NCBI GenBank assembly: GCA_910577925.1
Contig: CAJTOI010000023.1
Location: 1 to 52,618, forward strand
Reading direction: 5' to 3'
Length of the DNA: 52,618 bases
From: an uncultured Roseburia sp.
GTDB taxonomy: Bacteria; Bacillota; Clostridia; Lachnospirales; Lachnospiraceae
Shown: piece by piece, positions 32,693 through 41,190 of the stretch
How the letters are laid out: each line of letters opens with the position of its first letter
Numbering within the stretch: the stretch's first letter is position 1
The notes under the pieces: generated by a model
The model's input: only the letters and a program-made list of their open reading frames with translations
What the model was told of the DNA's origin: nothing
Databases searched by the model: none
Position numbers and translations under genes: made by a program

Positions 32693-33658
32693 ATGCAGGT
32701 GAGAGAAATGTATGCGGCGTTTGCCGCGGCCGGCGCCGGCGCAAAGAACGCGGCAGAATCCGCGGTGAACGAGATCGCAAACGCGACGGAGACGATGGAG
32801 ACGTTTGCCGCGGCAAAGGAGAATCTGCAGGAGATGGCGGAAAATCCGGGGCTTATCAGCGGCTGGATTCAGGGACTGGTTCCGGAGCTGCTGAATTTTG
32901 CGTTTCAGATCGTCGTCGCAATTTTAATATATGCGGTCGGCGGCAGGATCATCCGGCTGATTGCAAAGATGGTGTGGCGCTCGATGGAGCGAAGCAATGC
33001 GGACGAGGGCGTAAAACAGTTTGTGACGTCGGTCGTAAAATATTCCCTCTATGTCATACTGGTGTTTTCGATTATGGGACTGTTCGGGATTGCGACGACC
33101 TCGGCGGTGGCGGTCTTGGGCTCGGCCGGTGTGGCGGTGGGACTCGCGCTGCAGGGAAGCCTCTCGAATTTCGCCGGGGGCGTGCTGATTCTCATTTTAA
33201 AGCCCTTTAAGGTGGGAGATTATATTATCGCGGACGGGAGCGAGGGCAGCGTTGTGGAAATCTCCATTTTTTACACAAAGCTTCTGACCGTGGATAACCG
33301 CATGGTCGTGATACCGAACGGAACGCTCTCGAACAGCAGTCTGACGAATGTCACATCGATGGACAGAAGGCGCGTGGATATCACCGTGGGGATCGGCTAC
33401 GAGGCGGATATACGCACCGCAAAGGATATTTTAAGGAGGCTGGCGGAGGAGGAACCCGCGCGTCTGCCCGAGGAGGAGCCGCTGGTATTTGTAAACGAGC
33501 TGGGGGCATCGTCCGTGGAACTGGGGCTGCGTGTATGGGTTTTGACGGACGAATACTGGAATGTAAAATGGCGTTTGACGGAAAAGATCAAGTATGCGTT
33601 TGACGGGCAGGGAATCACAATTCCGTACCAGCAGATTGATGTACAGATTAGACAATAA
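32693..33658 (+). CDS. MscS-family small-conductance mechanosensitive channel
   Basis: A 321-residue membrane protein. After an alanine-rich amphipathic N-terminus come about three transmembrane helices; the pore helix and following segment read GSAGVAVGLALQGSLSNFAGGVLILILKPFKVGDYI (about 148-183), the MscS hallmark, followed by the beta domain (NRMVVIPNGTLSNSSLTN) and a C-terminal alpha/beta domain. It releases solutes on hypo-osmotic shock. ATG 32693 is preferred over a GTG at 32672 that overlaps the previous stop. Confidence 0.93.
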   Translation: MQVREMYAAFAAAGAGAKNAAESAVNEIANATETMETFAAAKENLQEMAENPGLISGWIQGLVPELLNFAFQIVVAILIYAVGGRIIRLIAKMVWRSMERSNADEGVKQFVTSVVKYSLYVILVFSIMGLFGIATTSAVAVLGSAGVAVGLALQGSLSNFAGGVLILILKPFKVGDYIIADGSEGSVVEISIFYTKLLTVDNRMVVIPNGTLSNSSLTNVTSMDRRRVDITVGIGYEADIRTAKDILRRLAEEEPARLPEEEPLVFVNELGASSVELGLRVWVLTDEYWNVKWRLTEKIKYAFDGQGITIPYQQIDVQIRQ

Positions 33659-33671
33659 ACGTTCACCATTG

Positions 33672-33700
33672 TTGACAAAATGGGTAATATATGCTAAAGT
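33672..33700 (+). promoter_or_regulatory. Promoter of cspA-like gene
   Basis: -35 TTGACA (33672-33677), 17-bp spacer, -10 TAAAGT (33695-33700). A leader of roughly 95 nt with several short dyads (for example CCGAATCGG) follows, as expected for cold-shock mRNAs. Confidence 0.65.
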
Positions 33701-33800
33701 TTGTTATGTTGGACAGAGCAGGTGCCGAATCGGCTCAAACCATGTCGATTGAGAGACCTGTCGAGTTGTTAGTTAATCTATATAGGAGGCTTTGAAGGTT

Positions 33801-34004
33801 ATGCAGCAGGGAACTGTAAAATGGTTTAACGCAAAAAAAGGTTATGGATTCATTTCGGATGCAGAGGGCAATGACGTATTCGTACATTTTTCTGCACTGA
33901 ACATGGACGGATTCAAGGAGTTAAAAGACGGTGAGCAGGTAGAGTTTGAAGTGACTGAGGGAGCAAAGGGACCGCAGGCTGCAAACGTGACCCGCATCGC
34001 ATAA
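33801..34004 (+). CDS. cspA: Cold-shock protein
   Basis: A 67-residue single cold-shock domain, the standard length. RNA-binding motifs RNP1 (KGYGFI, 16-21) and RNP2 (VFVHF) are intact. It binds single-stranded RNA/DNA and acts as an RNA chaperone. The ATG at 33801 is taken as start; a TTG at 33792 is closer to the AGGAGG but would add three residues absent from relatives. Monocistronic, with its own promoter and terminator. Confidence 0.95.
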   Translation: MQQGTVKWFNAKKGYGFISDAEGNDVFVHFSALNMDGFKELKDGEQVEFEVTEGAKGPQAANVTRIA

Positions 34005-34030
34005 TTCATAATGGTCTACGAGTAACCGAA

Positions 34031-34062
34031 GGGATGTTCCGGAGTGGGACATCCCTTTTTTT
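34031..34062 (+). terminator. Intrinsic terminator of the cold-shock gene
   Basis: GGGATGT (34031-34037) pairs with ACATCCC (34049-34055), followed by seven Ts. Confidence 0.85.
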
Positions 34063-34127
34063 GTGCGCAGAAAAAGATCGGACCGCGGTAATCGTTTCCG
34101 TGTGCCGCTGCCTGATCTTTAAGGGGT

Positions 34128-35141
34128 TCAGTAAAGAATCGAGTCTCTGAAAATAATTTCCGGATGAATGAAAGTCAGCTCATAGGGAGCGTTCGGATGC
34201 TCCATCCGATAAACGATCTGTACGGCCAGACGTTTTCCTAAAAGACTTGTTTTCACGTTTGCGGTGGTGATCTGTCCGTCAATGTTAGAGTATTCGCAGC
34301 TCCCGTCATAACCGGTCACAAGGATTCCGTCCGGAATACGGTCGGCATGCTCTGAAAAATAAATCTGCAGAAAATGCGCGATATAATCGCTGGCACACAC
34401 AAAGGCATCCGGGAGAACGGCAAGGGAATCCAAAAATGCGCTGATTTCCTGATAATACGAAAAAATGCCGATGCTGCGCGTGAGACAGAGCCTGTCGTCT
34501 ATTTCTAAATTGTGATCCTTCATACATTGACAAAACCCCTGATAGCGCTCCAGGTTTGTCTTTGCATAATTGATATCTCCGATAAAACCGACGCTCTTAG
34601 GCTCGCGCGCGAGGACGGATTCCGTAATCTGATAGAGTGTGCTGTATCCCTCGAGCAGAAGCAGATCACCCCGGAGTAGGCGGGGGTTGATCTGCGGAAC
34701 CGTGTCTAAAAAGACCTTCGGGAGATTCAGTTCATTGATGAGCGTGATAAGCCTGGCATCATACACATTCAGGACAATCGCCCCGTGAATCAGATCGCCG
34801 GTCAGGATGGAGGGCATGGTAAAGCCCTCGGTATAAGCGAACGGGATATAGGTGTACATCAGATTCACATTGTAGCGGGAAAGCTCCTGTGCCATGCGGT
34901 GAATGATATTGGTCCAGAAGGTAGAGGAATCGGGTCTGGACACGATGAGAGAAACCGTTTTCTCTTCGCCGTGAGAAACCGATTCGAAATTGTTTTTTAT
35001 ATATCCGAGTTCTTTCGCTTTATCGAGAACGCTGTCCCGAAGAGCGGGGGAAACGCCGGCGTGATTGTTAAATACTTTCCATACCGTGACGCGGGAAATG
35101 CCCAGCGCGTCAGCAATATCCTGCATTGTTATTTTTCCCAT
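34128..35141 (-). CDS. LacI-family regulator of the N-glycan locus
   Basis: A 337-residue repressor: LacI helix-turn-helix at residues 3-24 (ITMQDIADALGISRVTVWKVFNNHAGVS), then a sugar-binding periplasmic-binding-protein-like domain. ATG 35141 gives the normal LacI length; an upstream in-frame ATG would add 26 residues before the HTH. It is divergent from the sugar kinase that opens the glycan locus, so it is the probable pathway-specific regulator. Inducer is likely a mannose- or GlcNAc-containing product, by inference from the neighbours. Confidence 0.92.
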   Translation of the reverse strand: MGKITMQDIADALGISRVTVWKVFNNHAGVSPALRDSVLDKAKELGYIKNNFESVSHGEEKTVSLIVSRPDSSTFWTNIIHRMAQELSRYNVNLMYTYIPFAYTEGFTMPSILTGDLIHGAIVLNVYDARLITLINELNLPKVFLDTVPQINPRLLRGDLLLLEGYSTLYQITESVLAREPKSVGFIGDINYAKTNLERYQGFCQCMKDHNLEIDDRLCLTRSIGIFSYYQEISAFLDSLAVLPDAFVCASDYIAHFLQIYFSEHADRIPDGILVTGYDGSCEYSNIDGQITTANVKTSLLGKRLAVQIVYRMEHPNAPYELTFIHPEIIFRDSILY

Positions 35142-35190
35142 AAATATCTCACTATTCCAAATCATTTTATATAATTTTTCTATTGTTTTC

Positions 35191-35219
35191 AGTATAGCAG
35201 TCTTAATGCGGAAAATCAA
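35191..35219 (-). promoter_or_regulatory. Promoter of the LacI-family gene
   Basis: Minus-strand -35 TTGATT (35219-35214), 17-bp spacer, -10 TATACT (35196-35191). A GTTAAC (35226-35231) lies 6 bp upstream of the -35. Confidence 0.55.
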
Positions 35220-35225
35220 GAAAAG

Positions 35226-35294
35226 GTTAACAAAAGTAAAGATTTGCTTGATAAATGAACATTTAATGATAAATTTATGACAACAAAAGTTAAC
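35226..35294. promoter_or_regulatory. Paired GTTAAC sites between divergent promoters
   Basis: GTTAAC at 35226-35231 and 35289-35294, 63 bp apart (six helical turns), each sit 6-7 bp upstream of the -35 of one of the two divergent promoters. They are candidate half-operators for the LacI-family protein; flanks are A-rich and only weakly similar. Confidence 0.35.
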
Positions 35295-35301
35295 ATTGAG
35301 G

Positions 35302-35330
35302 TTTTCAACGATAAAATGTTATGCTATACT
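35302..35330 (+). promoter_or_regulatory. Promoter of the ROK kinase gene
   Basis: -35 TTTTCA (35302-35307), 17-bp spacer, -10 TATACT (35325-35330), about 40 nt before the start codon. Confidence 0.55.
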
Positions 35331-35371
35331 TGTGGGAAAACGGAACGAACCGGAAAGCAAGGAGGAGAGAG

Positions 35372-36262
35372 ATGTTAATTGGAGGAATTGAAGCCGGCGG
35401 AACAAAAATGGTGTGCGCGGTCGCGGAAGCGGAGAAAAACGGTGCGTGTCCGAAAATCATTGACCGGATTTCGCTGCCGACCGGACAGCCGAAAGAGACG
35501 CTTGCAGAGATCATTGACTATTTTAAAAAGCGGGAGATCGAAGCGCTCGGGATCGGATGCTTTGGACCCGTGGATCTGGACCGGGATTCAGACATGTACG
35601 GCCATATCACCAAGACGCCCAAGCCGGGGTGGGAGAACTGCAACATGGTCGGTGTTTTCAGGGAGGCGCTGCAGGTGCCGGTCGGGTTTGACACGGATGT
35701 AAACGGCGCGGTTTTGGGAGAAGTGACATGGGGAGCGGCGCAGGGGTGCGGGAATGCAATTTATATTACAATCGGGACCGGCGTCGGTGTCGGGGTGTAC
35801 AGTAACGGCGCGCTGCTGCACGGATTGGTACATCCGGAAGCAGGGCATATGCTTTTACAGAAGCATCCGAAAGACACCTATAAAGGACGCTGCCCGTACC
35901 ATCCGAACTGCGTGGAGAGTCTTGCCAGCGGACCGGCAATTGAAGAGCGCTGGGGAAAGAAGGCGGCCGAACTTGCCGATCGTTCCGAGGTCTGGGAAAT
36001 GGAAGCGTATTATATCGCGCAGGCAGTGACGAATTATATCGTGACGTATTCTCCGCAGAAAATTATTTTATGGGGAGGCGTCATGCATCAGGAACAGCTG
36101 TTTGACATGGTGAGAACCGGGGTAAAAGAGATGCTGCACGGCTATATTCATCATGAGATGGTGGAGGAAAAAATAGAACAGTACATTACGGCGCCGGCCT
36201 TGGGGGAGAATCCGGGGATTCTCGGAGCGATCCGGCTGGGCATGCTGGAATCGGAGCGGTAA
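35372..36262 (+). CDS. ROK-family sugar kinase (fructokinase/mannokinase-like)
   Basis: A 296-residue kinase. The phosphate-binding GGIEAGGTKMVCAV is at the N-terminus, the catalytic Asp in FDTDVNGAVLGE, a second glycine loop ITIGTGVGVGVY, and a zinc motif of the fructokinase subgroup (HPEAGHM then CPYHPNCVESLASGPA). ATG 35372 has GGAGGAG upstream. Relatives phosphorylate fructose, and several accept mannose. In this locus, with alpha-mannosidase and mannose-6-phosphate isomerase, mannose is the likely substrate; GlcNAc is less likely given the subgroup. Confidence 0.88.
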   Translation: MLIGGIEAGGTKMVCAVAEAEKNGACPKIIDRISLPTGQPKETLAEIIDYFKKREIEALGIGCFGPVDLDRDSDMYGHITKTPKPGWENCNMVGVFREALQVPVGFDTDVNGAVLGEVTWGAAQGCGNAIYITIGTGVGVGVYSNGALLHGLVHPEAGHMLLQKHPKDTYKGRCPYHPNCVESLASGPAIEERWGKKAAELADRSEVWEMEAYYIAQAVTNYIVTYSPQKIILWGGVMHQEQLFDMVRTGVKEMLHGYIHHEMVEEKIEQYITAPALGENPGILGAIRLGMLESER

Positions 36263-36296
36263 AAGTACATAGGGACGGACATACGGATCTATGAAA

Positions 36297-36357
36297 AAGA
36301 CGATTTCATCATTTATGGTATGAAAAGTAAACCATAATGTTGAAATCGTCTTTTTTT
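36297..36357 (+). terminator. Terminator between kinase and transporter genes
   Basis: A 12-bp outer stem AAGACGATTTCA (36297-36308) / TGAAATCGTCTT (36341-36352), with an inner TTATGGT/ACCATAA stem, ending in seven Ts. The rest of the 300-bp gap to 36562 is AT-rich and carries the transporter promoter and two short palindromes. Confidence 0.85.
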
Positions 36358-36372
36358 AACAATTCATTTAAA

Positions 36373-36535
36373 ATGTAAACATAAAAAGAAATTTTGTTAA
36401 AAGCTGTCGGATTGATAAATAAATCAAAAAACAAGGAAAATGCACAAAAAATAGCGCGCAGTATTGTAAAAAATATTTAAAATGTATATTTATATTGACA
36501 CAAATATTAATTAATGATAAAAATATTGTAAACAA
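36373..36535. promoter_or_regulatory. Two TGTAAACA palindromes flanking the transporter promoter
   Basis: ATGTAAACAT (36373-36382) and TTGTAAACAA (36526-36535) share the core TGTAAACA. The second is just downstream of the transporter -10, a position suited to repression. They are candidate operators only; the region is very AT-rich. Confidence 0.3.
36495..36523 (+). promoter_or_regulatory. Promoter of the glycan transporter operon
   Basis: -35 TTGACA (36495-36500), 17-bp spacer, -10 TAAAAA (36518-36523), about 40 nt before the permease start. Confidence 0.55.
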
Positions 36536-36562
36536 ATATAAAAAAGAAGGAGGGAAACGATA

Positions 36563-37552
36563 ATGAGCAATTCGAAAAAGCTTCACGAAGGATCTGCAAA
36601 GCAGATAAGCCGTAAAGGTCGCCGCAAAAAGTGGACAAAAGACGATACGGAATTGACTTTATTATCAGCGCCGACATTGCTATGGTTTTTGATTTTTTCC
36701 TACATGCCAATGTTCGGTATCATTATTGCGTTCAAGAACTATAAACTTGCGGGTGGCGGACACGGGTTTATTTACAGTCTCTTGACGAGTGACTGGGCCG
36801 GTTTCGGAAACTTCAAGTATTTCTTTACGTCAAATTCATTTGCGATGCTGCTGCGCAATACGATTCTTTACAACATTGTGTTTATTATCATCAGTGCATC
36901 CGTTGCGGTCGGCGGCGCGTTGATACTGAGCAATATGCGCAACAAAAGAGGTTCTAAGGTATACCAGACCATGATGTTTCTGCCTTATTTTATGTCATGG
37001 GTAGTTGTCAGCTATTTCGTATACGCATTGCTGACGCCGGAGAGAGGTTTTGTAAACGGCATTATCACGGCGATGGGCGGCGAACCGGTCATGTGGTATC
37101 AGGAAGCAAAATACTGGCCGTTTATTATCGTCTTTCTGAATACGTGGAAGGGCATGGGGTACGGAATGGTAATCTATCTGGCAAGTATTACCGGCATTGA
37201 TCCTTCCCTTTACGAGGCAGCCATTATGGACGGCGCGACAAAGGCGCAGCAGGCAAGGCATATCACACTTCCCTGCATTAAGCCGGTATTTGTCATGATG
37301 CTGATTCTGGACTGCGGAAAAATCTTTAACTCGGACTTCGGATTGTTCTATCAGGTGACGGGGGGCATACCGGCGTCGCTGTACACAACGGTTTCCACGT
37401 TTGATACCTATGTATATCAGGCGATTCAGTCCACTGCACCGATCGGACAGACGGCCGCGGCATCTTTCTTCCAGGCGATCTGCAGCTGTGCAACGATCCT
37501 GCTTGCAAACTGGATCGTGAGCAAGATTGACAATGAGAACAGAATCATTTAG
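36563..37552 (+). CDS. Sugar ABC transporter permease, LplB type
   Basis: A 329-residue inner-membrane protein with about six transmembrane helices. After a basic N-terminus come APTLLWFLIFSYMPMFGIIIAFKNYK, typical of LplB, and the EAA coupling loop SLYEAAIMDGATKAQQARHITLPCI (about 213-237). It pairs with the second permease downstream and the binding protein after it. No ATPase gene is present; these importers usually share an MsmK/UgpC-type ATPase encoded elsewhere. Context suggests import of N-glycan oligosaccharides released by the GH85 enzyme. Confidence 0.94.
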   Translation: MSNSKKLHEGSAKQISRKGRRKKWTKDDTELTLLSAPTLLWFLIFSYMPMFGIIIAFKNYKLAGGGHGFIYSLLTSDWAGFGNFKYFFTSNSFAMLLRNTILYNIVFIIISASVAVGGALILSNMRNKRGSKVYQTMMFLPYFMSWVVVSYFVYALLTPERGFVNGIITAMGGEPVMWYQEAKYWPFIIVFLNTWKGMGYGMVIYLASITGIDPSLYEAAIMDGATKAQQARHITLPCIKPVFVMMLILDCGKIFNSDFGLFYQVTGGIPASLYTTVSTFDTYVYQAIQSTAPIGQTAAASFFQAICSCATILLANWIVSKIDNENRII

Positions 37553-37569
37553 GGAAGGGGGCATGAGAC

Positions 37570-38496
37570 GTGAAGAGAGAGAAAGAGGTCTTATTTGTAG
37601 AGAAACCAAGGAATCAAATTAAAAAATCTACAAATCTGGTGTTTAACATTATATTTTTGCTGCTTGCGATTATGTGCGTGTGTCCGCTGGTATTTGTGTT
37701 CTCTATTTCGGTTTCCAGTGAAGAGGCACTGCGGACATTCGGATATCGTCTGATTCCGGAGGAGTTTTCCAATGCGGCGTATATGTTTCTGTGGAATGAA
37801 CGCGGAATGATTCTGCGCGCGACGTTTATGTCCATTGCGGTAACCGTTATCGGTACCGTCATCGCCGTGATTTTAAATACCACCATGGGTTATGTGATTT
37901 CCAGAAGAAGCTATAAGCTCAAACAGCTGTACACATGGCTGGTATTTATACCAATGGTATTCAACGGCGGTATGCTTGCAAACTATGTGGTTGTCAACAA
38001 TATTTTGAAGCTGAGCAATACGATTTGGGCGCTGATTCTGCCGCTGGCATGTTCCGCGTTCAGCGTCACAATCTGTAAAACGTTCTTCCGCACGACCGTG
38101 CCGGATTCCATTGTGGAATCGGCAAAGATTGACGGGGCGGGACAGCTTAGAATCTGGGCGCAGATCGTGCTTCCCATTTCAAAGCCGGTTATGGCGACCA
38201 TCGGAATGTTTGCGGCATTCGGATACTGGAATGACTGGTTTCAGGCTTCCCTGTATATTCAGGACGCAAATCTGCAGACCTTACAGTCTTTGCTTAACAT
38301 GATTCAGCGGAAGATTGAATACATTGCGAACAATCCGTACGGCGGACTTTCTCTTCAGCAGTACAAGGCTTCCATGCCGACAGAGAGCGTTCGAATGGCA
38401 ATCGCAATGGTGATTATCGTTCCGATTGCATGCGTGTATCCATTCTTCCAGAAATACTTTATTTCCGGTCTGACGATCGGTTCCGTAAAAGAATAA
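37570..38496 (+). CDS. Sugar ABC transporter permease, YtcP type
   Basis: A 308-residue inner-membrane protein beginning at GTG 37570, 17 nt behind the first permease, with a GGGGG ribosome site. About six helices; FSISVSSEEALRTFGYRLIPEEFS is the YtcP-family loop and PDSIVESAKIDGAGQLRIWAQIVLPISKP (about 177-205) the EAA loop. It forms a heterodimeric channel with the LplB-type partner. Substrate inferred from neighbours. Confidence 0.94.
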   Translation: MKREKEVLFVEKPRNQIKKSTNLVFNIIFLLLAIMCVCPLVFVFSISVSSEEALRTFGYRLIPEEFSNAAYMFLWNERGMILRATFMSIAVTVIGTVIAVILNTTMGYVISRRSYKLKQLYTWLVFIPMVFNGGMLANYVVVNNILKLSNTIWALILPLACSAFSVTICKTFFRTTVPDSIVESAKIDGAGQLRIWAQIVLPISKPVMATIGMFAAFGYWNDWFQASLYIQDANLQTLQSLLNMIQRKIEYIANNPYGGLSLQQYKASMPTESVRMAIAMVIIVPIACVYPFFQKYFISGLTIGSVKE

Positions 38497-38546
38497 AAAC
38501 GGTATTGCGAAGTGCAGACAGATGTGCTTGTGAATACATAGATTCC

Positions 38547-38567
38547 GGCAGTAAAACAGAAACTGCC
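38547..38567 (+). other. Intercistronic hairpin before the binding-protein gene
   Basis: GGCAGT (38547-38552) pairs with ACTGCC (38562-38567) just before the AAAGGAGG ribosome site. It has no T-run; such stems can stabilise the 5' end of a processed binding-protein mRNA. Confidence 0.35.
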
Positions 38568-38587
38568 AGGGAGGAAAGGAGGAAAAA

Positions 38588-40081
38588 ATGAAAGCAAAAA
38601 GACTTGTAGCAGCCGGACTTACGGCGGCGATGGCACTCGGAATGGCGGCGGGCTGCGGAGACAGCGGAACCAACACGGGCAGCGGAACTGCGAATGCAGG
38701 GGGCGGAACGGAAGACGCCGGCAGCCCGTCTGCCGGCAGCGGAGAGATTGTCACACTGAAATGGATCACCATCGGAAACGGTATGCCCACAAATTACGAC
38801 ACATGGGTTGAGAAAGTAAACGCATATGCAGGTGAGAAAATCGGCGTCAACGTGGACTTGGAAGTGATCTCATGGGGAGACTGGGACAAACGCAGAAACG
38901 TGATTGTCAGCACGAATGAACCGTATGATATTATTTTCGGAAACGGCAATAACTATATCCCGGACATTAATCTCGGCGCGTATTACGATATCACGGATCT
39001 GATCGAGGCGAATATGCCCGGTCTGTGCGAGCTGATGCCGGATAAATACTGGGATGCCGTAAAAGTAGACGGCAAAATTTACGGCGTGCCCACTTACAAA
39101 GACAGTGCGATCAGCAACTATTCGGTGTGGGATAAGGAACTTGTCGATGAATACGGAATTGACATTGCGGCGCTGACCGAGATCCCGGACCTGACGCCGA
39201 TATTCGAGCAGCTTAAGGCGGACAAAAATGATTATCCGGTCTATGTGAAGAACGACGGCGTTTATTACATCTTTGACAAATATGATCAGATCGGCGCCGG
39301 CACACAGATTCTTGGTGTAAGATACGACGATACGGATGCAAAAGTATGCTTTACCTTAGAGCAGGATGATATCATGGCGGAGTTAAAGACATTCCATGAG
39401 TGGTATCAGAAGGGAATCATCAACCCGGATGCGGCGACTCTGACAGAGGCGCGCGTTTACAATATGTGGCGTGTTGCCCAGGGGTGGGAATCCGCGGCGA
39501 AGACAGTCTGGGGACCGGACATGAGCAAAGAAGTGGTTGTACAGAAAATAGGCGATACGATTCTCTCCAACGAGACGGTGCGCGGTTCGATTAACTGTAT
39601 CTCCGCAAATACACAGTACCCGGAAAAATGTCTCCAGTTCCTGGATCTGTTAAATAAAGATTCCAAGTTAAGAGATATGTTCTTCTACGGAGAAGAGGGC
39701 GTGAACTTCACCTACAACGAGGACGGAACGGTACACAGAATCAACACGGATTTCGGTCTTCCGGGATATACGCAGGGAACCTTCTTTACCGTGACAAGAG
39801 AAGAGACAGATGAGTACGGACAGTGGGATGAAGTAAAAGCATTAAACGACGCGGCAGTTGCCTCTCAGATGCTTGGATTTACATTTGACCCGACCGGTGT
39901 GGAAGATAAACTTGCAAACTGCCGTGAGATCTGGCTGCGCTACAGAAGCGAGATGATGACGGGCGTCCTTGATCCGGAGACGGCGGTGCCCGAGATCAAG
40001 CAGGAACTGATGAATGCGGGATTCCAGGAGATCCTTGATGCGGCGCAGGCGCAGGTAGACGAGTTTATGCAGACAAAATAG
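38588..40081 (+). CDS. Extracellular sugar-binding lipoprotein, LplA type
   Basis: A 497-residue family-1 solute-binding protein. A lipoprotein signal peptide (lipobox AAGC, Cys about 23) is followed by a Gly/Ser/Thr linker and the binding domain (VTLKWITIGNGMPTNYDTWVEKVNAY, NEPYDIIFGNGNNYIPDINLGAYYDITDLIE). The C-terminal 130 residues, with LGFTFDPTGVEDKLANC, match the DUF3502 extension found in LplA-like proteins. It captures glycans outside the cell for the two permeases. Specificity for high-mannose N-glycans is inferred from the locus. Confidence 0.93.
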   Translation: MKAKRLVAAGLTAAMALGMAAGCGDSGTNTGSGTANAGGGTEDAGSPSAGSGEIVTLKWITIGNGMPTNYDTWVEKVNAYAGEKIGVNVDLEVISWGDWDKRRNVIVSTNEPYDIIFGNGNNYIPDINLGAYYDITDLIEANMPGLCELMPDKYWDAVKVDGKIYGVPTYKDSAISNYSVWDKELVDEYGIDIAALTEIPDLTPIFEQLKADKNDYPVYVKNDGVYYIFDKYDQIGAGTQILGVRYDDTDAKVCFTLEQDDIMAELKTFHEWYQKGIINPDAATLTEARVYNMWRVAQGWESAAKTVWGPDMSKEVVVQKIGDTILSNETVRGSINCISANTQYPEKCLQFLDLLNKDSKLRDMFFYGEEGVNFTYNEDGTVHRINTDFGLPGYTQGTFFTVTREETDEYGQWDEVKALNDAAVASQMLGFTFDPTGVEDKLANCREIWLRYRSEMMTGVLDPETAVPEIKQELMNAGFQEILDAAQAQVDEFMQTK

Positions 40082-40116
40082 ACAGCTGCAAATAAAGAAA
40101 AGGCGGAAGTGAGAAG

Positions 40117-41097
40117 ATGATAAAAATAATTGGAGCAGATTTACCGGATATTCCATGGCAGGAGCCGAAAGGAAATGAAACGCTCCCTTTGTGGCGTTAC
40201 GATGCAAATCCAATTATTGAGCGGTTTGCTGCCAAGAATTCGAACAGTATATTTAACAGTGCGGTCGTACCGTACAAAGACGGCTACGCAGGCGTGTTCC
40301 GCTGTGACAGCAGATCGATCAGTATGGATATCTTTACCGGATTCAGCAAAGACGGTATTCACTGGGATATTTCGGATGAACCAATTGAGTTCACAGGCGC
40401 CGACCCGGAAGTGGCAAAACGCGATTTCCGCTATGACCCAAGAGTCTGCTTTATCGAGGACAGGTATTATGTGACATGGTGCAACGGGTATCATGAGTAT
40501 CCGACGATCGGCGTGGCATATACCTTTGACTTTCAGACGTTTTACCAGCTTGAGAACGCATTCCTTCCATTCAACAGAAACGGGGTACTGTTCCCGCGTA
40601 AGATTAACGGAAACTATTTCATGCTGAGCCGTCCGAGCGATAACGGGCACACGCCCTTTGGGGATATTTTTGTGAGTCAGAGTCCGGATATGAAGTTCTG
40701 GGGCTGCCACCGTCATGTGATGGGAACCGTCAAAGGGGATGCGTCGGCATGGCAGTGCACCAAGATCGGATCCGGCTGTGTTCCGATTGAGACTTCGGAG
40801 GGGTGGCTGCTGATTTATCACGGCGTGATAAATACCTGCAACGGTTTTGTTTACAGAATGGGATGTGCGCTTCTCGATCTGGAAGAACCGTGGAACGTAA
40901 TCAAACGAACAAAAAATTATATTTTAGGACCTCATGAATTATATGAGTGTGTAGGCGATGTGCCGAATGTCGTATTTCCCTGCGCCGCGCTTTGCGATGC
41001 GGCGACGGGACGAATTGCAATCTATTACGGATGTGCAGATACCGTGACCGGGCTTGCATTTACAACTGCAGACAGGCTGATGGAATCTATGGATTGA
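40117..41097 (+). CDS. GH130 beta-mannoside phosphorylase
   Basis: A 326-residue cytoplasmic five-bladed propeller enzyme. Family features are NPIIERF, NSAVVPYKDGYAGVFRCDSRS, FSKDGIHW, YDPRVCFIEDRYYVTWCNGYH with the catalytic Asp region, and YHGVINTCNGFVYRMGCALLDLEEPW. Relatives in gut bacteria phosphorolyse beta-1,4-mannosyl-GlcNAc to mannose-1-phosphate and GlcNAc, the step needed after endoglycosidase and alpha-mannosidase have reduced an N-glycan to its core disaccharide. No signal peptide. It follows the binding protein by 35 nt and is followed by a strong terminator. Confidence 0.9.
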   Translation: MIKIIGADLPDIPWQEPKGNETLPLWRYDANPIIERFAAKNSNSIFNSAVVPYKDGYAGVFRCDSRSISMDIFTGFSKDGIHWDISDEPIEFTGADPEVAKRDFRYDPRVCFIEDRYYVTWCNGYHEYPTIGVAYTFDFQTFYQLENAFLPFNRNGVLFPRKINGNYFMLSRPSDNGHTPFGDIFVSQSPDMKFWGCHRHVMGTVKGDASAWQCTKIGSGCVPIETSEGWLLIYHGVINTCNGFVYRMGCALLDLEEPWNVIKRTKNYILGPHELYECVGDVPNVVFPCAALCDAATGRIAIYYGCADTVTGLAFTTADRLMESMD

Positions 41098-41110
41098 TGC
41101 GAAACGGGGG

Positions 41111-41172
41111 CAGGACTGCCGCAAAAAGAATATTTGAGAAAATAAATCTATTTTGCGGCAGTCCTGTTTTTT
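41111..41172 (+). terminator. Strong intrinsic terminator inside the glycan operon
   Basis: A perfect 16-bp stem (41111-41126 with 41151-41166) followed by six Ts (41167-41172). Only 18 nt separate the T-run from the GH20 start, too little for a promoter, so downstream genes must depend on read-through, antitermination or a promoter inside the GH130 gene. Confidence 0.88.
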
Positions 41173-41190
41173 GCAGAGACAGGTGATCAT

